DNA from: Lewinellaceae bacterium | Lineage (GTDB): Bacteria > Bacteroidota > Bacteroidia > Chitinophagales > Saprospiraceae | Reading direction: 5' to 3' | Length of the DNA stretch: 64,000 bases | Assembly: GCA_020636195.1 (NCBI GenBank) | Contig: JACJYH010000006.1 | Coordinates: forward strand, 62,001 to 126,000 | Shown here: positions 33,212 to 42,418 of the stretch, piece after piece | Layout: every line of letters begins with the position of its first letter | Position numbering within the stretch: the stretch's first letter is position 1 | Notes under the pieces: generated by a model | The model's input: only the letters and a program-made list of their open reading frames with translations | The model's database searches: none | What the model was told of the DNA's origin: nothing | Position numbers and translations under genes: made by a program

Positions 33212-34795
33212 ATGAGCGCAATTCAATCATTTAAAGACTTAATAGAGTCAAATTATATCTTTTCGGGACCTTCTATAATACTGGGTGCTCCGAAATATGA
33301 GGGTCAAGTTCTAACAGATACATTTATAAGGATTCCTTTAAAAACACTGAACAGGCATGGTCTGATTGCAGGTGCTACAGGAACTGGAAAAACGAAAACG
33401 CTTCAGATAATTATAGAACAGCTGTCAGAAAAAGGAGTTCCAAGTCTTGTCATGGACATCAAAGGAGATTTAAGTGGTGTAGCAGCTCAAGGAGAAGACA
33501 ATTCAAAAATTGAAGAAAGGCATAAATTGATCGGTTTGCCTTTTATTGCAGATAGCAGCCCTGTGGAGTTTTTAACCTTGTCTCATGATAGTGGTTTAAG
33601 GATGAGGGCCACAGTTTCTGAATTTGGTCCTGTACTTTTATCTAAAATTCTGGATCTCAATGAGACGCAATCCAGCGTAATATCCATGATATTCAAATTT
33701 TGCGATGACAATGCATTGCCGTTGCTGGATTTGGATGACATCAAAAAAGTGTTGAATTACATTACAAATGAAGGCAAGCCGGTTATTGAGGCTGAATACG
33801 GAGCCATTTCTACTGCCTCTGTTGGAACAATTTTAAGAAAAGTGATCGAATTGGAACAACAAGGTGGAGATCTATTCTTTGGGGAAAAATCATTTGAGAT
33901 AGAAGATTTAACAAGAAAAGACCAAAATGGAAAAGGATATATTTCCGTATTGAGGGTTACGGACATTCAAGATAAGCCTAAACTCTTTTCTACTTTTATG
34001 CTGCAATTATTGGCAGAAATATATAGCAAATTTCCGGAGGAAGGCGACCTTAGTCAACCAAAACTCGTTATTTTTATAGATGAGGCACATTTGATTTTCA
34101 ATGAAGCTTCAAAGGCATTATTGAATCAAATTGAAACCATTGTCAAACTTATTAGATCCAAAGGTGTAGGTGTCTTTTTTGTCACCCAAAATCCACAGGA
34201 CATTCCGGATGTTGTTTTGAGTCAGCTCGGACTTAAGGTTCAGCATGCATTAAGGGCATTTACAGCAAAGGATAGGAAGGCTATAAAACTGACGGCAGAA
34301 AATTATCCACTTACAGATTATTATCAGGTGGATCAGTTGTTGACAGAACTTGGAATAGGTGAAGCCATTGTGACAGCGCTCAATGAAAAGGGTATCCCTA
34401 CGCCATTGGTTCAAGTGTATCTGCGAGCCCCTCAATCCCGAATGGACATTCTTACTCCTGCTGAGATCAATAGAATTTTAGATAGAAGTTCTATAAAGCA
34501 CAAATATGATGAACTCATCAATAGAGAAAGTGCATACGAGATTTTATCCGGAAAAATTGAAGAAGCTCAATCGGAAGAAACCCAAAAAAGACTGAGAGAA
34601 CAAGTAGAAAGTGCATCTGAATCTTCGACGACTCGTCGAAGAAATGAGAAAAGCACTTTTGAAAAGGTATTGAACAGTCCCACAACACGCCAAATAGGTC
34701 GAACTGTTGCCCAAACATTGACAAGAGGTTTATTAGGTGTATTGGGTGTAAAAACCACCACAAGGAGAAGTACAAAAAAGAATACTTGGTGGTGA
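33212..34795 (+). CDS. HerA-type helicase (DUF853 / YjgR-like)
   Basis: Hexameric ATPase-type protein of 527 residues. Walker A is GATGTGKTKTLQ (residues ~53-64), the Walker B is LVIFIDEAHLIFN and a sensor region reads FFVTQNPQDIPDVVLSQLGLKVQHALRAFTAKDRKA. This is the DUF853 form (like E. coli YjgR) and lacks the partner nuclease NurA found with archaeal HerA. The C-terminal ~90 residues are Lys/Arg/Ser/Thr-rich and end TRRSTKKNTWW. Its biological role is unclear. It lies 8 bases after purA, in the same direction. Confidence 0.87.
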   Translation: MSAIQSFKDLIESNYIFSGPSIILGAPKYEGQVLTDTFIRIPLKTLNRHGLIAGATGTGKTKTLQIIIEQLSEKGVPSLVMDIKGDLSGVAAQGEDNSKIEERHKLIGLPFIADSSPVEFLTLSHDSGLRMRATVSEFGPVLLSKILDLNETQSSVISMIFKFCDDNALPLLDLDDIKKVLNYITNEGKPVIEAEYGAISTASVGTILRKVIELEQQGGDLFFGEKSFEIEDLTRKDQNGKGYISVLRVTDIQDKPKLFSTFMLQLLAEIYSKFPEEGDLSQPKLVIFIDEAHLIFNEASKALLNQIETIVKLIRSKGVGVFFVTQNPQDIPDVVLSQLGLKVQHALRAFTAKDRKAIKLTAENYPLTDYYQVDQLLTELGIGEAIVTALNEKGIPTPLVQVYLRAPQSRMDILTPAEINRILDRSSIKHKYDELINRESAYEILSGKIEEAQSEETQKRLREQVESASESSTTRRRNEKSTFEKVLNSPTTRQIGRTVAQTLTRGLLGVLGVKTTTRRSTKKNTWW

Positions 34796-34896
34796 CATGT
34801 TTGTATTTAAGTGATTTTCATCATTGAATTCCATGATTTAAAATGGATGATTTAACTATTTATAGATATTTTATTCCACACATGGTCTAAATATTA

Positions 34897-34904
34897 TACT
34901 TTTG
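34897..34904 (+). promoter_or_regulatory. -7 promoter element of the 2-oxoacid oxidoreductase operon
   Basis: TACTTTTG, 35 bases before the ATG at 34940. The 144-base gap before the operon shows no other signal. Confidence 0.6.
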
Positions 34905-34939
34905 CTCAACGTATTAAATATTTTAACATAAGGTGACAT

Positions 34940-36727
34940 ATGAATTCCACCAATGTAAAGGACCCAGAATACTTCCATAAAGTTGTAGATTGCCAGTATG
35001 CTTGCCCCGCACACACGCCTGTGCCCGAGTATATCAGATTAATTGCACAAGGTGAATACACCAAAGCTTACATGATCAATTGGGAATCCAATGTATTTCC
35101 GGGTGTTCTTGGTCGCACATGCGATAGACCCTGTGAACCGGCTTGCAGAAGAGGCCGTGTAGAAGAAGAACCAGTAGCAATTTGTAGGCTGAAACGAGTT
35201 GCAGCAGATAATAAAGATGATATCACCCCTTTTCTACCTGAAATTCCATCTATTAAAAATGGTAAGAAGGTAGCATTAATAGGTGCTGGTCCGGCCGCTT
35301 TGACCGTAGCAAGAGATTTAGCACCTTTGGGTTATCATATTGACATATATGATGATCAATCAAAAGGTGGGGGAATGATGAGGAGCCAGATACCATCCTT
35401 TAGATTACCGGATGAAGTATTGGACTTTGAAGTGGATATCATTTTAGATATGGGACTTATGACCCATTTTAACCATTATGTGACAAGCCTTAAGTCTTTA
35501 TTGAATAAAGATTATGACGCCATTTTCGTCGGAACAGGTGCACCAAAAGGAAAAGATTTGCACTTGCCGGGCCGAGATGAAGCATCAGCAAATATCCATG
35601 TCGGTATCGAGTGGTTGGCTAATGTTGCATTTGACCACATCCATAAAATAGGGAAGAAAGTATTAGTACTTGGAGGTGGAAATACAGCGATGGATTGTTG
35701 CCGTACATCATTGAGATTGGGCGGTGAGGATGTCAAGGTTTTAGTGAGAAGCCCATTTAAATCCATGAAAGCATCCCCATGGGAGATTGAAGATGCCATG
35801 CATGAAGATATTGTCATACACGAAAATCATGTTCCTCTACGATTTGAAGTGGAAAACGGAAAACTAAAGGGCATGTATTTTCAAAGAGTGGAAGCAAAAT
35901 ATGACGCAAATGGCAAAAGACAACTTGTCCCTACAGGTGAACCCGATGTTTTCTTTCCAGCTGATGATGTCATAATAGCTATTGGACAAGAAAATAAATT
36001 TGAGTGGATTGAAAAGGATTTAGGTATTGAGTTTGACCAGTGGGATATGCCTTTGATCGATGAAAAGACTTTTGCATCCACAAGTCCTAAGGTGTTCTTT
36101 GGTGGCGATGCTGCCCTAGGTCCCAAAAATGTAATCACCGCAGTAGCACAAGGTCATCAAGCTGCCATCAGTATTGATTTATACTGTCAGGGGCAAGATA
36201 TACATGATAGACCGGATCCACATACCAATCTTTACTCAACAAAAATGGGGATTCACGAATGGTCTTATGATAACGGAATCGTCATAGACGAAAGATATTT
36301 GGTACCACAAGCAGATAAATCTATTACCTTAAATAATATTAAAAAGGAAGTAGAATTGGGTTTTGACATTGCCACTGCTTTCAAAGAAGCCCAGAGATGC
36401 TTGAATTGTGATATTCAAACTGTATTTACCGCACCAAAATGTATAGAATGTGATGCATGTATGGATGTATGTCCTACTAGCTGCATCAACTTTCTGGTAC
36501 CTGCTGAGGATGAATCAGAATTGAGGGAGCAACTTCGTGTACCAGCTATCAATGATACGCAAGAGCTAATGGTATCAGAAGTTTTGAAAACGGGTAGGGT
36601 GATGGTAAAAGATGAAGATGTCTGTCTTCATTGCGGACTTTGTGCGGAAAGATGTCCCACAGCTGCTTGGGATATGCAACATTTTATTTATAATACTGCT
36701 AAGGCAGGTCAGATGGTTTTTTCATGA
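34940..36727 (+). CDS. FAD/NAD(P)-binding Fe-S oxidoreductase (GltD-like) partner of KorAB
   Basis: Encodes 595 residues. An N-terminal Fe-S domain (CQYACPAHTPVPEY, CDRPCEPACRR) resembles GltD/NfnB. Two Rossmann folds follow: VALIGAGPAALTVARDLA for FAD and VLVLGGGNTAMDCCRTSLRLG for NAD(P). The C-terminus is a 2[4Fe-4S] ferredoxin domain (CIECDACMDVCPTSC and CLHCGLCAERCPTAAW). It overlaps korA by 4 bases (ATGA). It probably passes electrons between ferredoxin and NAD(P)H for the 2-oxoacid oxidoreductase in the same operon. The donor and direction of electron flow are inferred. Confidence 0.9.
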   Translation: MNSTNVKDPEYFHKVVDCQYACPAHTPVPEYIRLIAQGEYTKAYMINWESNVFPGVLGRTCDRPCEPACRRGRVEEEPVAICRLKRVAADNKDDITPFLPEIPSIKNGKKVALIGAGPAALTVARDLAPLGYHIDIYDDQSKGGGMMRSQIPSFRLPDEVLDFEVDIILDMGLMTHFNHYVTSLKSLLNKDYDAIFVGTGAPKGKDLHLPGRDEASANIHVGIEWLANVAFDHIHKIGKKVLVLGGGNTAMDCCRTSLRLGGEDVKVLVRSPFKSMKASPWEIEDAMHEDIVIHENHVPLRFEVENGKLKGMYFQRVEAKYDANGKRQLVPTGEPDVFFPADDVIIAIGQENKFEWIEKDLGIEFDQWDMPLIDEKTFASTSPKVFFGGDAALGPKNVITAVAQGHQAAISIDLYCQGQDIHDRPDPHTNLYSTKMGIHEWSYDNGIVIDERYLVPQADKSITLNNIKKEVELGFDIATAFKEAQRCLNCDIQTVFTAPKCIECDACMDVCPTSCINFLVPAEDESELREQLRVPAINDTQELMVSEVLKTGRVMVKDEDVCLHCGLCAERCPTAAWDMQHFIYNTAKAGQMVFS

Positions 36728-38541
36728 GTGCTGTAAATGATTTTGTAGTTCGGTTTGCAAATGTCAATGGAACCGGATCAGCAAGTGCAAATTTTCTTTT
36801 TGCCAAGACTGTTTTTAGAATGGGCGTACCCGTTTCTGCAAAAAATATCTTCCCTTCTAATATTCAAGGGCTGCCAACATGGTATGAGGTCAGAATTTCT
36901 GAACATGGCTACCTAGGAAGGAGAGAAGGGATAGACATAATGGTCTGCGTCAATCCGCAAAGTATGCTGGAAGACATAAGAAGCGTAAAGTCAGGTGGAT
37001 ATTTTATTTATGACTCCACAAAAAAATTGCAAGATACTTTCCATAGAGATGACATCCATTTTATTGGTGTTCCGTTGATGGAGATATGCAATAGAGAGTT
37101 TTCAGATCCGAGACAGAAACAGCTTTTTAAAAATGTGGTTTATGTTGGAGCTTTAGCTGCTCTTCTTGATTTGGATACTAAGGAAATTGAGCAACTTTTT
37201 ACAGAACAATTCAAAGGAAAAGAGAAACTCATAGCGCCTAATGTCAAGGCATTGCACTTAGGTTTAGATTATATAAAATCCCATTATTCCTATCCACTAC
37301 CATTCAAGGTAGAAAGACGAAATCTCAATCATGGAAAAATCATGATTGATGGAAATAGTGCTGCAGCTTTGGGTGCATTGTATGGTGGAGCTACCGTCGT
37401 TTCGTGGTATCCTATAACACCGTCCACATCATTAGTGAGTTCATTTGAAGATTTTGCTCGTGAGTTCAGGGTGGACAGCATAACCGGAAAACACAATTTT
37501 TCAATTGTACAAGCGGAAGATGAATTGGCCGCCATTGGAATGGCAATAGGTGCCAATTGGAATGGAGCGAGGTCATTTACAGCTACAAGTGGACCTGGAG
37601 TATCCTTGATGAGTGAGTTTTTAGGATTGGCATATTATGCAGAAATTCCTGTTGTACTCGTGGATGTTCAACGTTCAGGCCCATCTACAGGTATGCCTAC
37701 GAGGACGCAACAATCGGACTTAATCAGTGCAGCCTACGCATCACATGGAGATACGAAGCATGTCCTACTCATCCCGTCAAATCCAACCGAAGCCTTTGAG
37801 ATGATGGCAGAAGCTTTTGACATCGCTGAACAATTGCAATCGCCGGTGATCATGCTTTCTGACTTGGATCTTGGTATGAATGACCATGTCACGACATCTT
37901 TTGAGTGGGACGACACTAGAACATACAATCGGGGAAAGGTATTGACAGCAGAGCAACTGGAAAACCTATCTTCATGGGGAAGATATAGAGATGTGGATGG
38001 TGACGGTATTCCATATAGAACTTTGCCGGGTACGCACCATTCTAAGGGTTCATATTTTACAAGAGGTAGTAGCCACGATGAAAACGCTGCATACTCGGAG
38101 GATTCTGATACCTATGTAAGGATCATGGAGAGGCTGTTGAAAAAATTTGAAACAGCAAAAAAGATGTTGCCTGAACCTGAGAAGTATGGTTCTATTAGTC
38201 ATTCTGACATTGGCGTCATATATTTTGGAACCACTCAATTTGCAGCAGAAGAAGCCATAGATTACCTTAATAATGCTGGAATTAATGTGCAAGGGATGAG
38301 ACTTAGAGCATTTCCTTTTCATGATGATGTCATGGAGTTTATTGACAGTCACGATGAAATCTTTGTGATTGAACAAAATAGAGACGCACAGATGCGATCA
38401 TTATTAATCAATGAACTTGAAATAAACCCCAAAAAGCTTCATAAGGTGCTCAATTACAATGGTCAACCGATCACAGCGGATTTGATTTTTTCTTCAATCC
38501 GTCAAAAATTATCTCAAACCACCAATAGTCAATTATCATGA
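36724..38541 (+). CDS. korA: 2-Oxoacid:ferredoxin oxidoreductase, fused gamma-alpha subunit
   Basis: Encodes 605 residues. An N-terminal gamma-type domain (~1-190; ANVNGTGSASANFLFAKTVFRMGVPVSAKN) is fused to the alpha domain with the pyrimidine-binding ITGKHNFSIVQAEDELAAIGMAIGAN, TATSGPGVSLMSEFLG and VVLVDVQRSGPSTGMPTRTQQSD motifs. With KorB it forms the TPP-dependent enzyme converting 2-oxoglutarate (or another 2-oxoacid) to an acyl-CoA with reduced ferredoxin. The 4-base overlaps on both sides (ATGA) show a tightly coupled three-gene operon. The 2-oxoglutarate preference is inferred from subunit architecture. Confidence 0.92.
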   Translation: MSAVNDFVVRFANVNGTGSASANFLFAKTVFRMGVPVSAKNIFPSNIQGLPTWYEVRISEHGYLGRREGIDIMVCVNPQSMLEDIRSVKSGGYFIYDSTKKLQDTFHRDDIHFIGVPLMEICNREFSDPRQKQLFKNVVYVGALAALLDLDTKEIEQLFTEQFKGKEKLIAPNVKALHLGLDYIKSHYSYPLPFKVERRNLNHGKIMIDGNSAAALGALYGGATVVSWYPITPSTSLVSSFEDFAREFRVDSITGKHNFSIVQAEDELAAIGMAIGANWNGARSFTATSGPGVSLMSEFLGLAYYAEIPVVLVDVQRSGPSTGMPTRTQQSDLISAAYASHGDTKHVLLIPSNPTEAFEMMAEAFDIAEQLQSPVIMLSDLDLGMNDHVTTSFEWDDTRTYNRGKVLTAEQLENLSSWGRYRDVDGDGIPYRTLPGTHHSKGSYFTRGSSHDENAAYSEDSDTYVRIMERLLKKFETAKKMLPEPEKYGSISHSDIGVIYFGTTQFAAEEAIDYLNNAGINVQGMRLRAFPFHDDVMEFIDSHDEIFVIEQNRDAQMRSLLINELEINPKKLHKVLNYNGQPITADLIFSSIRQKLSQTTNSQLS

Positions 38542-39590
38542 GCTATTTAAAACCTAAATTTGCCCACCCAAGATTGCCTAAAAATGATTTAGGATATACC
38601 AAAAAGGAATATGAAGGCGTGATCTCAACTCTATGTGCGGGATGTGGGCACGATTCAATTTCTGCTTCCATAGTTGATGCGTGTTTTGAATTGGATATTG
38701 CACCACATAGAGTGGCGAAAATGTCAGGCATAGGGTGCTCATCAAAAACTCCGGCCTATTTCTTAAGAAACTCTCATGGATTTAATTCTGTCCATGGCCG
38801 TATGCCAAGTGTCACAACAGGTGCAAATCTTGCCAATAGATCCTTGATTTACATCGGTGTTTCCGGAGATGGCGATACTGCATCCATTGGTATGGGTCAA
38901 TTCATCCACGCCGTACGAAGAAATGTCAATATGACCTACATCGTTATGAACAATGGTTGTTATGGATTGACAAAAGGTCAAGATTCAGCTACAGCGGACA
39001 AAGGTTCCATTTCTAAGTCAGGAGATGCAAATTCATTTGAGGGCATTGATTTATGTGCATTGGCTATTGAATTGGGTGCAACGTATGTGGCGCAAAGTTT
39101 TAGTGGTGATAAGGAGCAGCTTGTACCTTTGATAAAAGCAGCGATCACACATAATGGATTCTCTTTGATAAATGTAATTTCTCCGTGTGTAACCTTCAAT
39201 AATAATCCTGGATCTACAAAGTCTTACGATTATGTCAGAGCGCATAATGAAGCGCTTTCGAAGATAGATTTTGTCCCCGTCAAAGAGGAAATAGTGACCA
39301 CTTATGATCACACATCTGTAAATGTTTTGGAAATGCACGATGGATCGCTCATCAAATTACAAAAGATATCCCCGGAATGGGATCCGAATGATAAACTTTC
39401 AATCGTTACAGCACTTCATAATGCAAGGGCTAATCACCAAATTCTTACAGGCTTGTTGTATATAGACAATGACAGTGTCGAATTAAATGATTTGATCAAT
39501 ACCACAGAAACGCCATTGAATACATTGAATTACGATGTGTTGTGTCCCGGAAGTGAAGTATTACGTGAATTTGTTGGAAGGTATGCGTAA
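38538..39590 (+). CDS. korB: 2-Oxoacid:ferredoxin oxidoreductase subunit beta
   Basis: TPP-binding subunit of 350 residues. STLCAGCGHDSISASIVDA carries the conserved CxGCGH motif, followed by the TPP-binding region YIGVSGDGDTASIGMGQFIHAVRRNVNMTYIVMNNGCYGLTKGQ. A cluster ligand set (C and CGC) is present at the N-terminus, and INVISPCVTFNN is typical of KorB. The length and the lack of extra domains fit the beta subunit that pairs with the fused KorA. It ends the operon, and a weak inverted repeat follows it. Confidence 0.94.
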   Translation: MSYLKPKFAHPRLPKNDLGYTKKEYEGVISTLCAGCGHDSISASIVDACFELDIAPHRVAKMSGIGCSSKTPAYFLRNSHGFNSVHGRMPSVTTGANLANRSLIYIGVSGDGDTASIGMGQFIHAVRRNVNMTYIVMNNGCYGLTKGQDSATADKGSISKSGDANSFEGIDLCALAIELGATYVAQSFSGDKEQLVPLIKAAITHNGFSLINVISPCVTFNNNPGSTKSYDYVRAHNEALSKIDFVPVKEEIVTTYDHTSVNVLEMHDGSLIKLQKISPEWDPNDKLSIVTALHNARANHQILTGLLYIDNDSVELNDLINTTETPLNTLNYDVLCPGSEVLREFVGRYA

Positions 39591-39672
39591 CTTTTATAGT
39601 ATGAGATATTCATAATGGATTGCATTTGAACCTTGTACTTTGCATCTTGCATGTGTAGAATAATGATGCAAT

Positions 39673-39721
39673 CAAGTTTAAAAAACTATCAATAAGCTAA
39701 GATGGTAGCTTAAAAAACTTG
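39673..39721. terminator. Weak bidirectional hairpin between korB and crcB
   Basis: AAGCTA (39694-39699) pairs with TAGCTT (39706-39711) around AGATGG, and CAAGTTT (39673-39679) pairs with AAACTTG (39715-39721) outside. It lies between convergent genes and is AT-flanked, so it could end both transcripts. Confidence 0.45.
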
Positions 39722-39737
39722 TAACTCTGTGTTTTCA

Positions 39738-40103
39738 TTAGAGTTTCTCAATACCTAAATATAAAGCTAAACATCCTGTGACAAGGCTCGTCAAAACGTA
39801 AATGATGCCAATACTAAGCTGCCCTTTGGCACTAAATTGGAAAAGTTCATAAACGAAAGTCGAAAATGTACTCATTCCTCCGCACAATCCAACGATCACC
39901 AAAAAGTAACTATTTGAAATTGTGGTTTTATCAATAAAATATTTGTAAAAATACCCTAATACCAAGCAGCTAAAGATGTTGATTATCAAGGTGCCAATAG
40001 GCCAATAATTGTCAGATGGATCTGAATAATTGAATCGATTAGAAATGATATATCGAATAATACTGCCAATCCCACCACCTAGAAAAATGTACACAAAACT
40101 CAT
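39738..40103 (-). CDS. crcB: CrcB/Fluc fluoride channel
   Basis: Small membrane protein that exports fluoride as a dual-topology dimer. From the ATG at 40103 it has 121 residues with four hydrophobic helices, including GGGIGSIIRYIISNRF, WPIGTLIINIFSCLVLGYF, and GLCGGMSTFSTFVYELF, which matches the GxxGGxTTFSTF pore motif (with S for the first T). The frame runs further upstream to 40166, but those residues are unlike CrcB, and the 40103 start overlaps the stop of the glycosyltransferase gene by four bases (ATGA). No fluoride riboswitch-like sequence was found in the leader. Confidence 0.9.
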   Translation of the reverse strand: MSFVYIFLGGGIGSIIRYIISNRFNYSDPSDNYWPIGTLIINIFSCLVLGYFYKYFIDKTTISNSYFLVIVGLCGGMSTFSTFVYELFQFSAKGQLSIGIIYVLTSLVTGCLALYLGIEKL

Positions 40104-41158
40104 TGGTCTAGGTTCATTTTTTTCTTCTTTGCAACGAGAACTGATGCCAAATAAGACAAAAGCCAAGCGAGGATCAAAATGATGTTAAGTAACATGAGAT
40201 TTCCAACTCCTTGGAGACTAATGGCTATGATAATGAAAATTATATTGGTAAGAAATAGAACACCTGTCGCTTGCATATGAGAGAGGCCCAAGTCTATTAA
40301 TATGTGGTGTATGTGTTTTCTATCAGGATTAAACGGTGATTTGCCTTCAATGGCTCTTAAAATGAATACCCTTAACGTATCAAATAATGGAAGGATAAGG
40401 ATGGCAATGGCCAAAGAAGGTGCACTAGCAAAGGTATATGGACTGTTTTGTAATCCATTGTGCATCTCAATAAATTTTATGGCGAGAATGGCACTCACTA
40501 ACCCCAAAAGTAGCGCACCTGTGTCACCCATAAAAATTCTTGCAGGAGTAATGTTGTATTTTAGAAATGCAATTAGAGCTCCACAAAGCGAAAAAGCAAC
40601 TATGGATATCTCTATGCTACCTGTCAGGTAAAACCACGTACCTAAAATGGCATTGATGAGTACACCTAGACTTCCCGAAAGTCCATTGATACCATCTATG
40701 AGATTAAAGGCATTGATGATCACGATGATAGTAAAAATGGAAAGTATAATACTAGACGCTTCTGAAATTTCGTAGATTCCAAAAAACCCATACAAACTCG
40801 TCAATTTTACTTTGGCTCTGAATACTAAAATACCGGCTGCAAATAACTCACCAAAGAATTTTGTTGAAGGCGGCATTGGGTCGATATCATCTTTTGCACC
40901 GATGAGAAATATGATGATAAAAGCACATAAGATATACTGAAGCTCCCCAAAATAGGTAAATGGTGTCCACATGATGATGGAAAAAAGTGTTCCTGCAAAT
41001 ATGGCTATGCCACCTAATGAAGGAGTGCTAATTTTGTGAGATCTTCGTTCTCCAGGCTCATCTACTAAATTTTTTTTGATGGCCACATTGATAATAGAAG
41101 GTATGGCTAAATAGGTCAAACAAAATGAAGTAATAAAAGCCAAAATGATATCGTACAT
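40100..41158 (-). CDS. MraY/WecA-type glycosyltransferase 4 (undecaprenyl-phosphate sugar-1-P transferase)
   Basis: Multi-spanning membrane enzyme of 352 residues that loads a sugar-1-phosphate onto undecaprenyl phosphate to start a cell-surface glycan. Family signatures are DEPGERRSHKISTPSLGGIAIF, GAKDDIDPMPP (Asp-rich), INAFNLIDGINGLSGSLG, IFMGDTGALLLGL and the HIHH motif in DRKHIHHILIDLG. These fit the WecA/TagO/Rfe subgroup better than MraY. crcB follows with a 4-base overlap. No other polysaccharide gene is nearby in the window. A promoter lies 25 bases upstream. Confidence 0.88.
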   Translation of the reverse strand: MYDIILAFITSFCLTYLAIPSIINVAIKKNLVDEPGERRSHKISTPSLGGIAIFAGTLFSIIMWTPFTYFGELQYILCAFIIIFLIGAKDDIDPMPPSTKFFGELFAAGILVFRAKVKLTSLYGFFGIYEISEASSIILSIFTIIVIINAFNLIDGINGLSGSLGVLINAILGTWFYLTGSIEISIVAFSLCGALIAFLKYNITPARIFMGDTGALLLGLVSAILAIKFIEMHNGLQNSPYTFASAPSLAIAILILPLFDTLRVFILRAIEGKSPFNPDRKHIHHILIDLGLSHMQATGVLFLTNIIFIIIAISLQGVGNLMLLNIILILAWLLSYLASVLVAKKKKMNLDQ

Positions 41159-41183
41159 TATTTGGTACTATTTCAATTTGTCA

Positions 41184-41191
41184 CAAAAATA
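41184..41191 (-). promoter_or_regulatory. -7 promoter element of the WecA-like/crcB operon
   Basis: TATTTTTG on the minus strand, 25 bases before the ATG at 41158. Confidence 0.6.
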
Positions 41192-41219
41192 CATGTTTTT
41201 TTATTAAATATTCTCCAAA

Positions 41220-41339
41220 ATAAAAAGCCTATCTTACTTTAAAGATAGGCTTTCTATACATTTCGATATTTTTTATTGGTGTTTTACATCTTATTTTAAC
41301 CAGATGTATTAAAACTCAAAACAAAGGTAGGAAATAATT
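41220..41339 (-). ncRNA. Candidate small RNA or leader between oxyR and the WecA-like gene
   Basis: Reads as a compact unit on the minus strand. A -7 element TACCTTTG lies at 41339-41332, then an ACATCT/AGATGT stem (41286-41307), then a strong intrinsic terminator (arms 41224-41235 and 41242-41253) followed by TTTTTATTTT. It would give an RNA of about 100 nt. The WecA-like gene has its own promoter downstream (41191-41184), so this unit is not needed as its leader. Attenuation of that gene is the alternative. I do not recognise a known RNA family. Confidence 0.45.
41224..41253 (-). terminator. Strong terminator upstream of the WecA-like gene
   Basis: AAAGCCTATCTT (41224-41235) pairs with AAGATAGGCTTT (41242-41253) around a 6-base loop. 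On the minus strand it is followed by a T-rich run. It sits in the shared region of two divergent genes, which is unusual for a terminator. Confidence 0.75.
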
Positions 41340-41386
41340 GTATATAAGTGATAATTAATGTTTTTATAACATCATAAACAAAAGTT

Positions 41387-42343
41387 ATGAACTTTAATAT
41401 TTCTCAATTGAAATACCTGATGGCATTAGGAACTTCAAGGAGTTTTAGCGCTGCGGCAGAAATATGCAATGTATCTCAACCTGCACTCAGCATGGCTATA
41501 AAAAGGTTGGAGGATGAATTTGGAATTCAAATGATCGATAGGGGCACTTCTCCATTGAGCTATACAGAGACAGGAGAAATGATCGCTTCTCAAGTGAAAA
41601 CTATATTGGAAGAGGTGCAAGCATTGGAATTGCTCATCTCGGACCTGAAGAATGATGATCTGTCAGGTGAAATAAAAATTAGTGTCATTCCGACATTGGC
41701 ACCTTATCTTATTCCCCTTTTTCTCAAGAAATTTGAAACAAAGTATCCTAACATAACCTTGGTCATTGAAGAAAATACAACGGCTTCAACGGTGAAAAAA
41801 CTTAAATCATCTGAACTGGATGCAGGCATATTGGTGACGCCATTGGATGAGAAATCTATAGTCACCCATCCAATGTTTTTCGAAGAATTTTATGTGTACT
41901 CACACTCCAAAATAGAGAGAAGCTACGTCCTTCAAGAAGAACTCGATCTCAATAATTTCTGGCTTTTGGAAGAAGGACACTGTATGCGACAACAAATGAT
42001 TCGCCTCTGTGAACTTAGAGACACACAGAAAAGTCAATTAAAATATAATGCTGGAAGTATCGAATCCATCATCAATCTTACGGATACCATTGGTGGTATG
42101 ACCATCATTCCTGAAATGGCGACATGGCGATTACCAGCTGAGAGGAAATCTAGAGTGACCCCATTTGTTGAACCAAGCCCGGTAAGAGAAATTAGCTTAA
42201 TTCACCATAAATTTACAACGAAATCTGGACTGCTGATGGCACTGAAAGGTGTAATAGAGGAAGTGATACCCGGTTACATGAAGATAAGAGAAAATGCACA
42301 GAGAATAGATATATCTCCTCCTGAACCATTTAATCAAAATTAA
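41387..42343 (+). CDS. oxyR: Peroxide-sensing LysR-type regulator OxyR
   Basis: Encodes 318 residues. The N-terminal winged helix-turn-helix reads MNFNISQLKYLMALGTSRSFSAAAEICNVSQPALSMAIKRLEDEFG. The LysR effector domain follows. The peroxide-sensing disulfide pair is intact: GHCMRQQMIRLC places cysteines at residues 199 and 208, the same numbers as E. coli OxyR. It should therefore be activated by hydrogen peroxide. It lies divergent from the WecA-like gene and the candidate small RNA (228-base region). No catalase or peroxiredoxin gene is adjacent in the window. It ends at a strong terminator. Confidence 0.93.
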   Translation: MNFNISQLKYLMALGTSRSFSAAAEICNVSQPALSMAIKRLEDEFGIQMIDRGTSPLSYTETGEMIASQVKTILEEVQALELLISDLKNDDLSGEIKISVIPTLAPYLIPLFLKKFETKYPNITLVIEENTTASTVKKLKSSELDAGILVTPLDEKSIVTHPMFFEEFYVYSHSKIERSYVLQEELDLNNFWLLEEGHCMRQQMIRLCELRDTQKSQLKYNAGSIESIINLTDTIGGMTIIPEMATWRLPAERKSRVTPFVEPSPVREISLIHHKFTTKSGLLMALKGVIEEVIPGYMKIRENAQRIDISPPEPFNQN

Positions 42344-42345
42344 AT

Positions 42346-42396
42346 AAAAAGAGAAACAGTTGATGCAAATAGTACGATCAACTGTTTCTCTTTTAT
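42346..42396. terminator. Bidirectional terminator between oxyR and the ArsR-like gene
   Basis: AAAAGAGAAACAGTTGAT (42347-42364) pairs with ATCAACTGTTTCTCTTTT (42377-42394) around 12 bases. The 18-bp stem has A and T runs on the two sides, so it suits both converging transcripts. Confidence 0.85.
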
Positions 42397-42418
42397 TTTG
42401 AGTATTACAGTGTAGAAA

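Noticed and set aside
40104..40166. Longer N-terminus for CrcB
   Set aside because: Residues from 40166 are hydrophilic and unlike CrcB, while the ATG at 40103 makes an ATGA overlap with the upstream gene.
41159..41386. Fluoride riboswitch ahead of the WecA-like/crcB operon
   Set aside because: The conserved fluoride riboswitch core was not seen in the leader. The hairpin found there is an ordinary intrinsic terminator.
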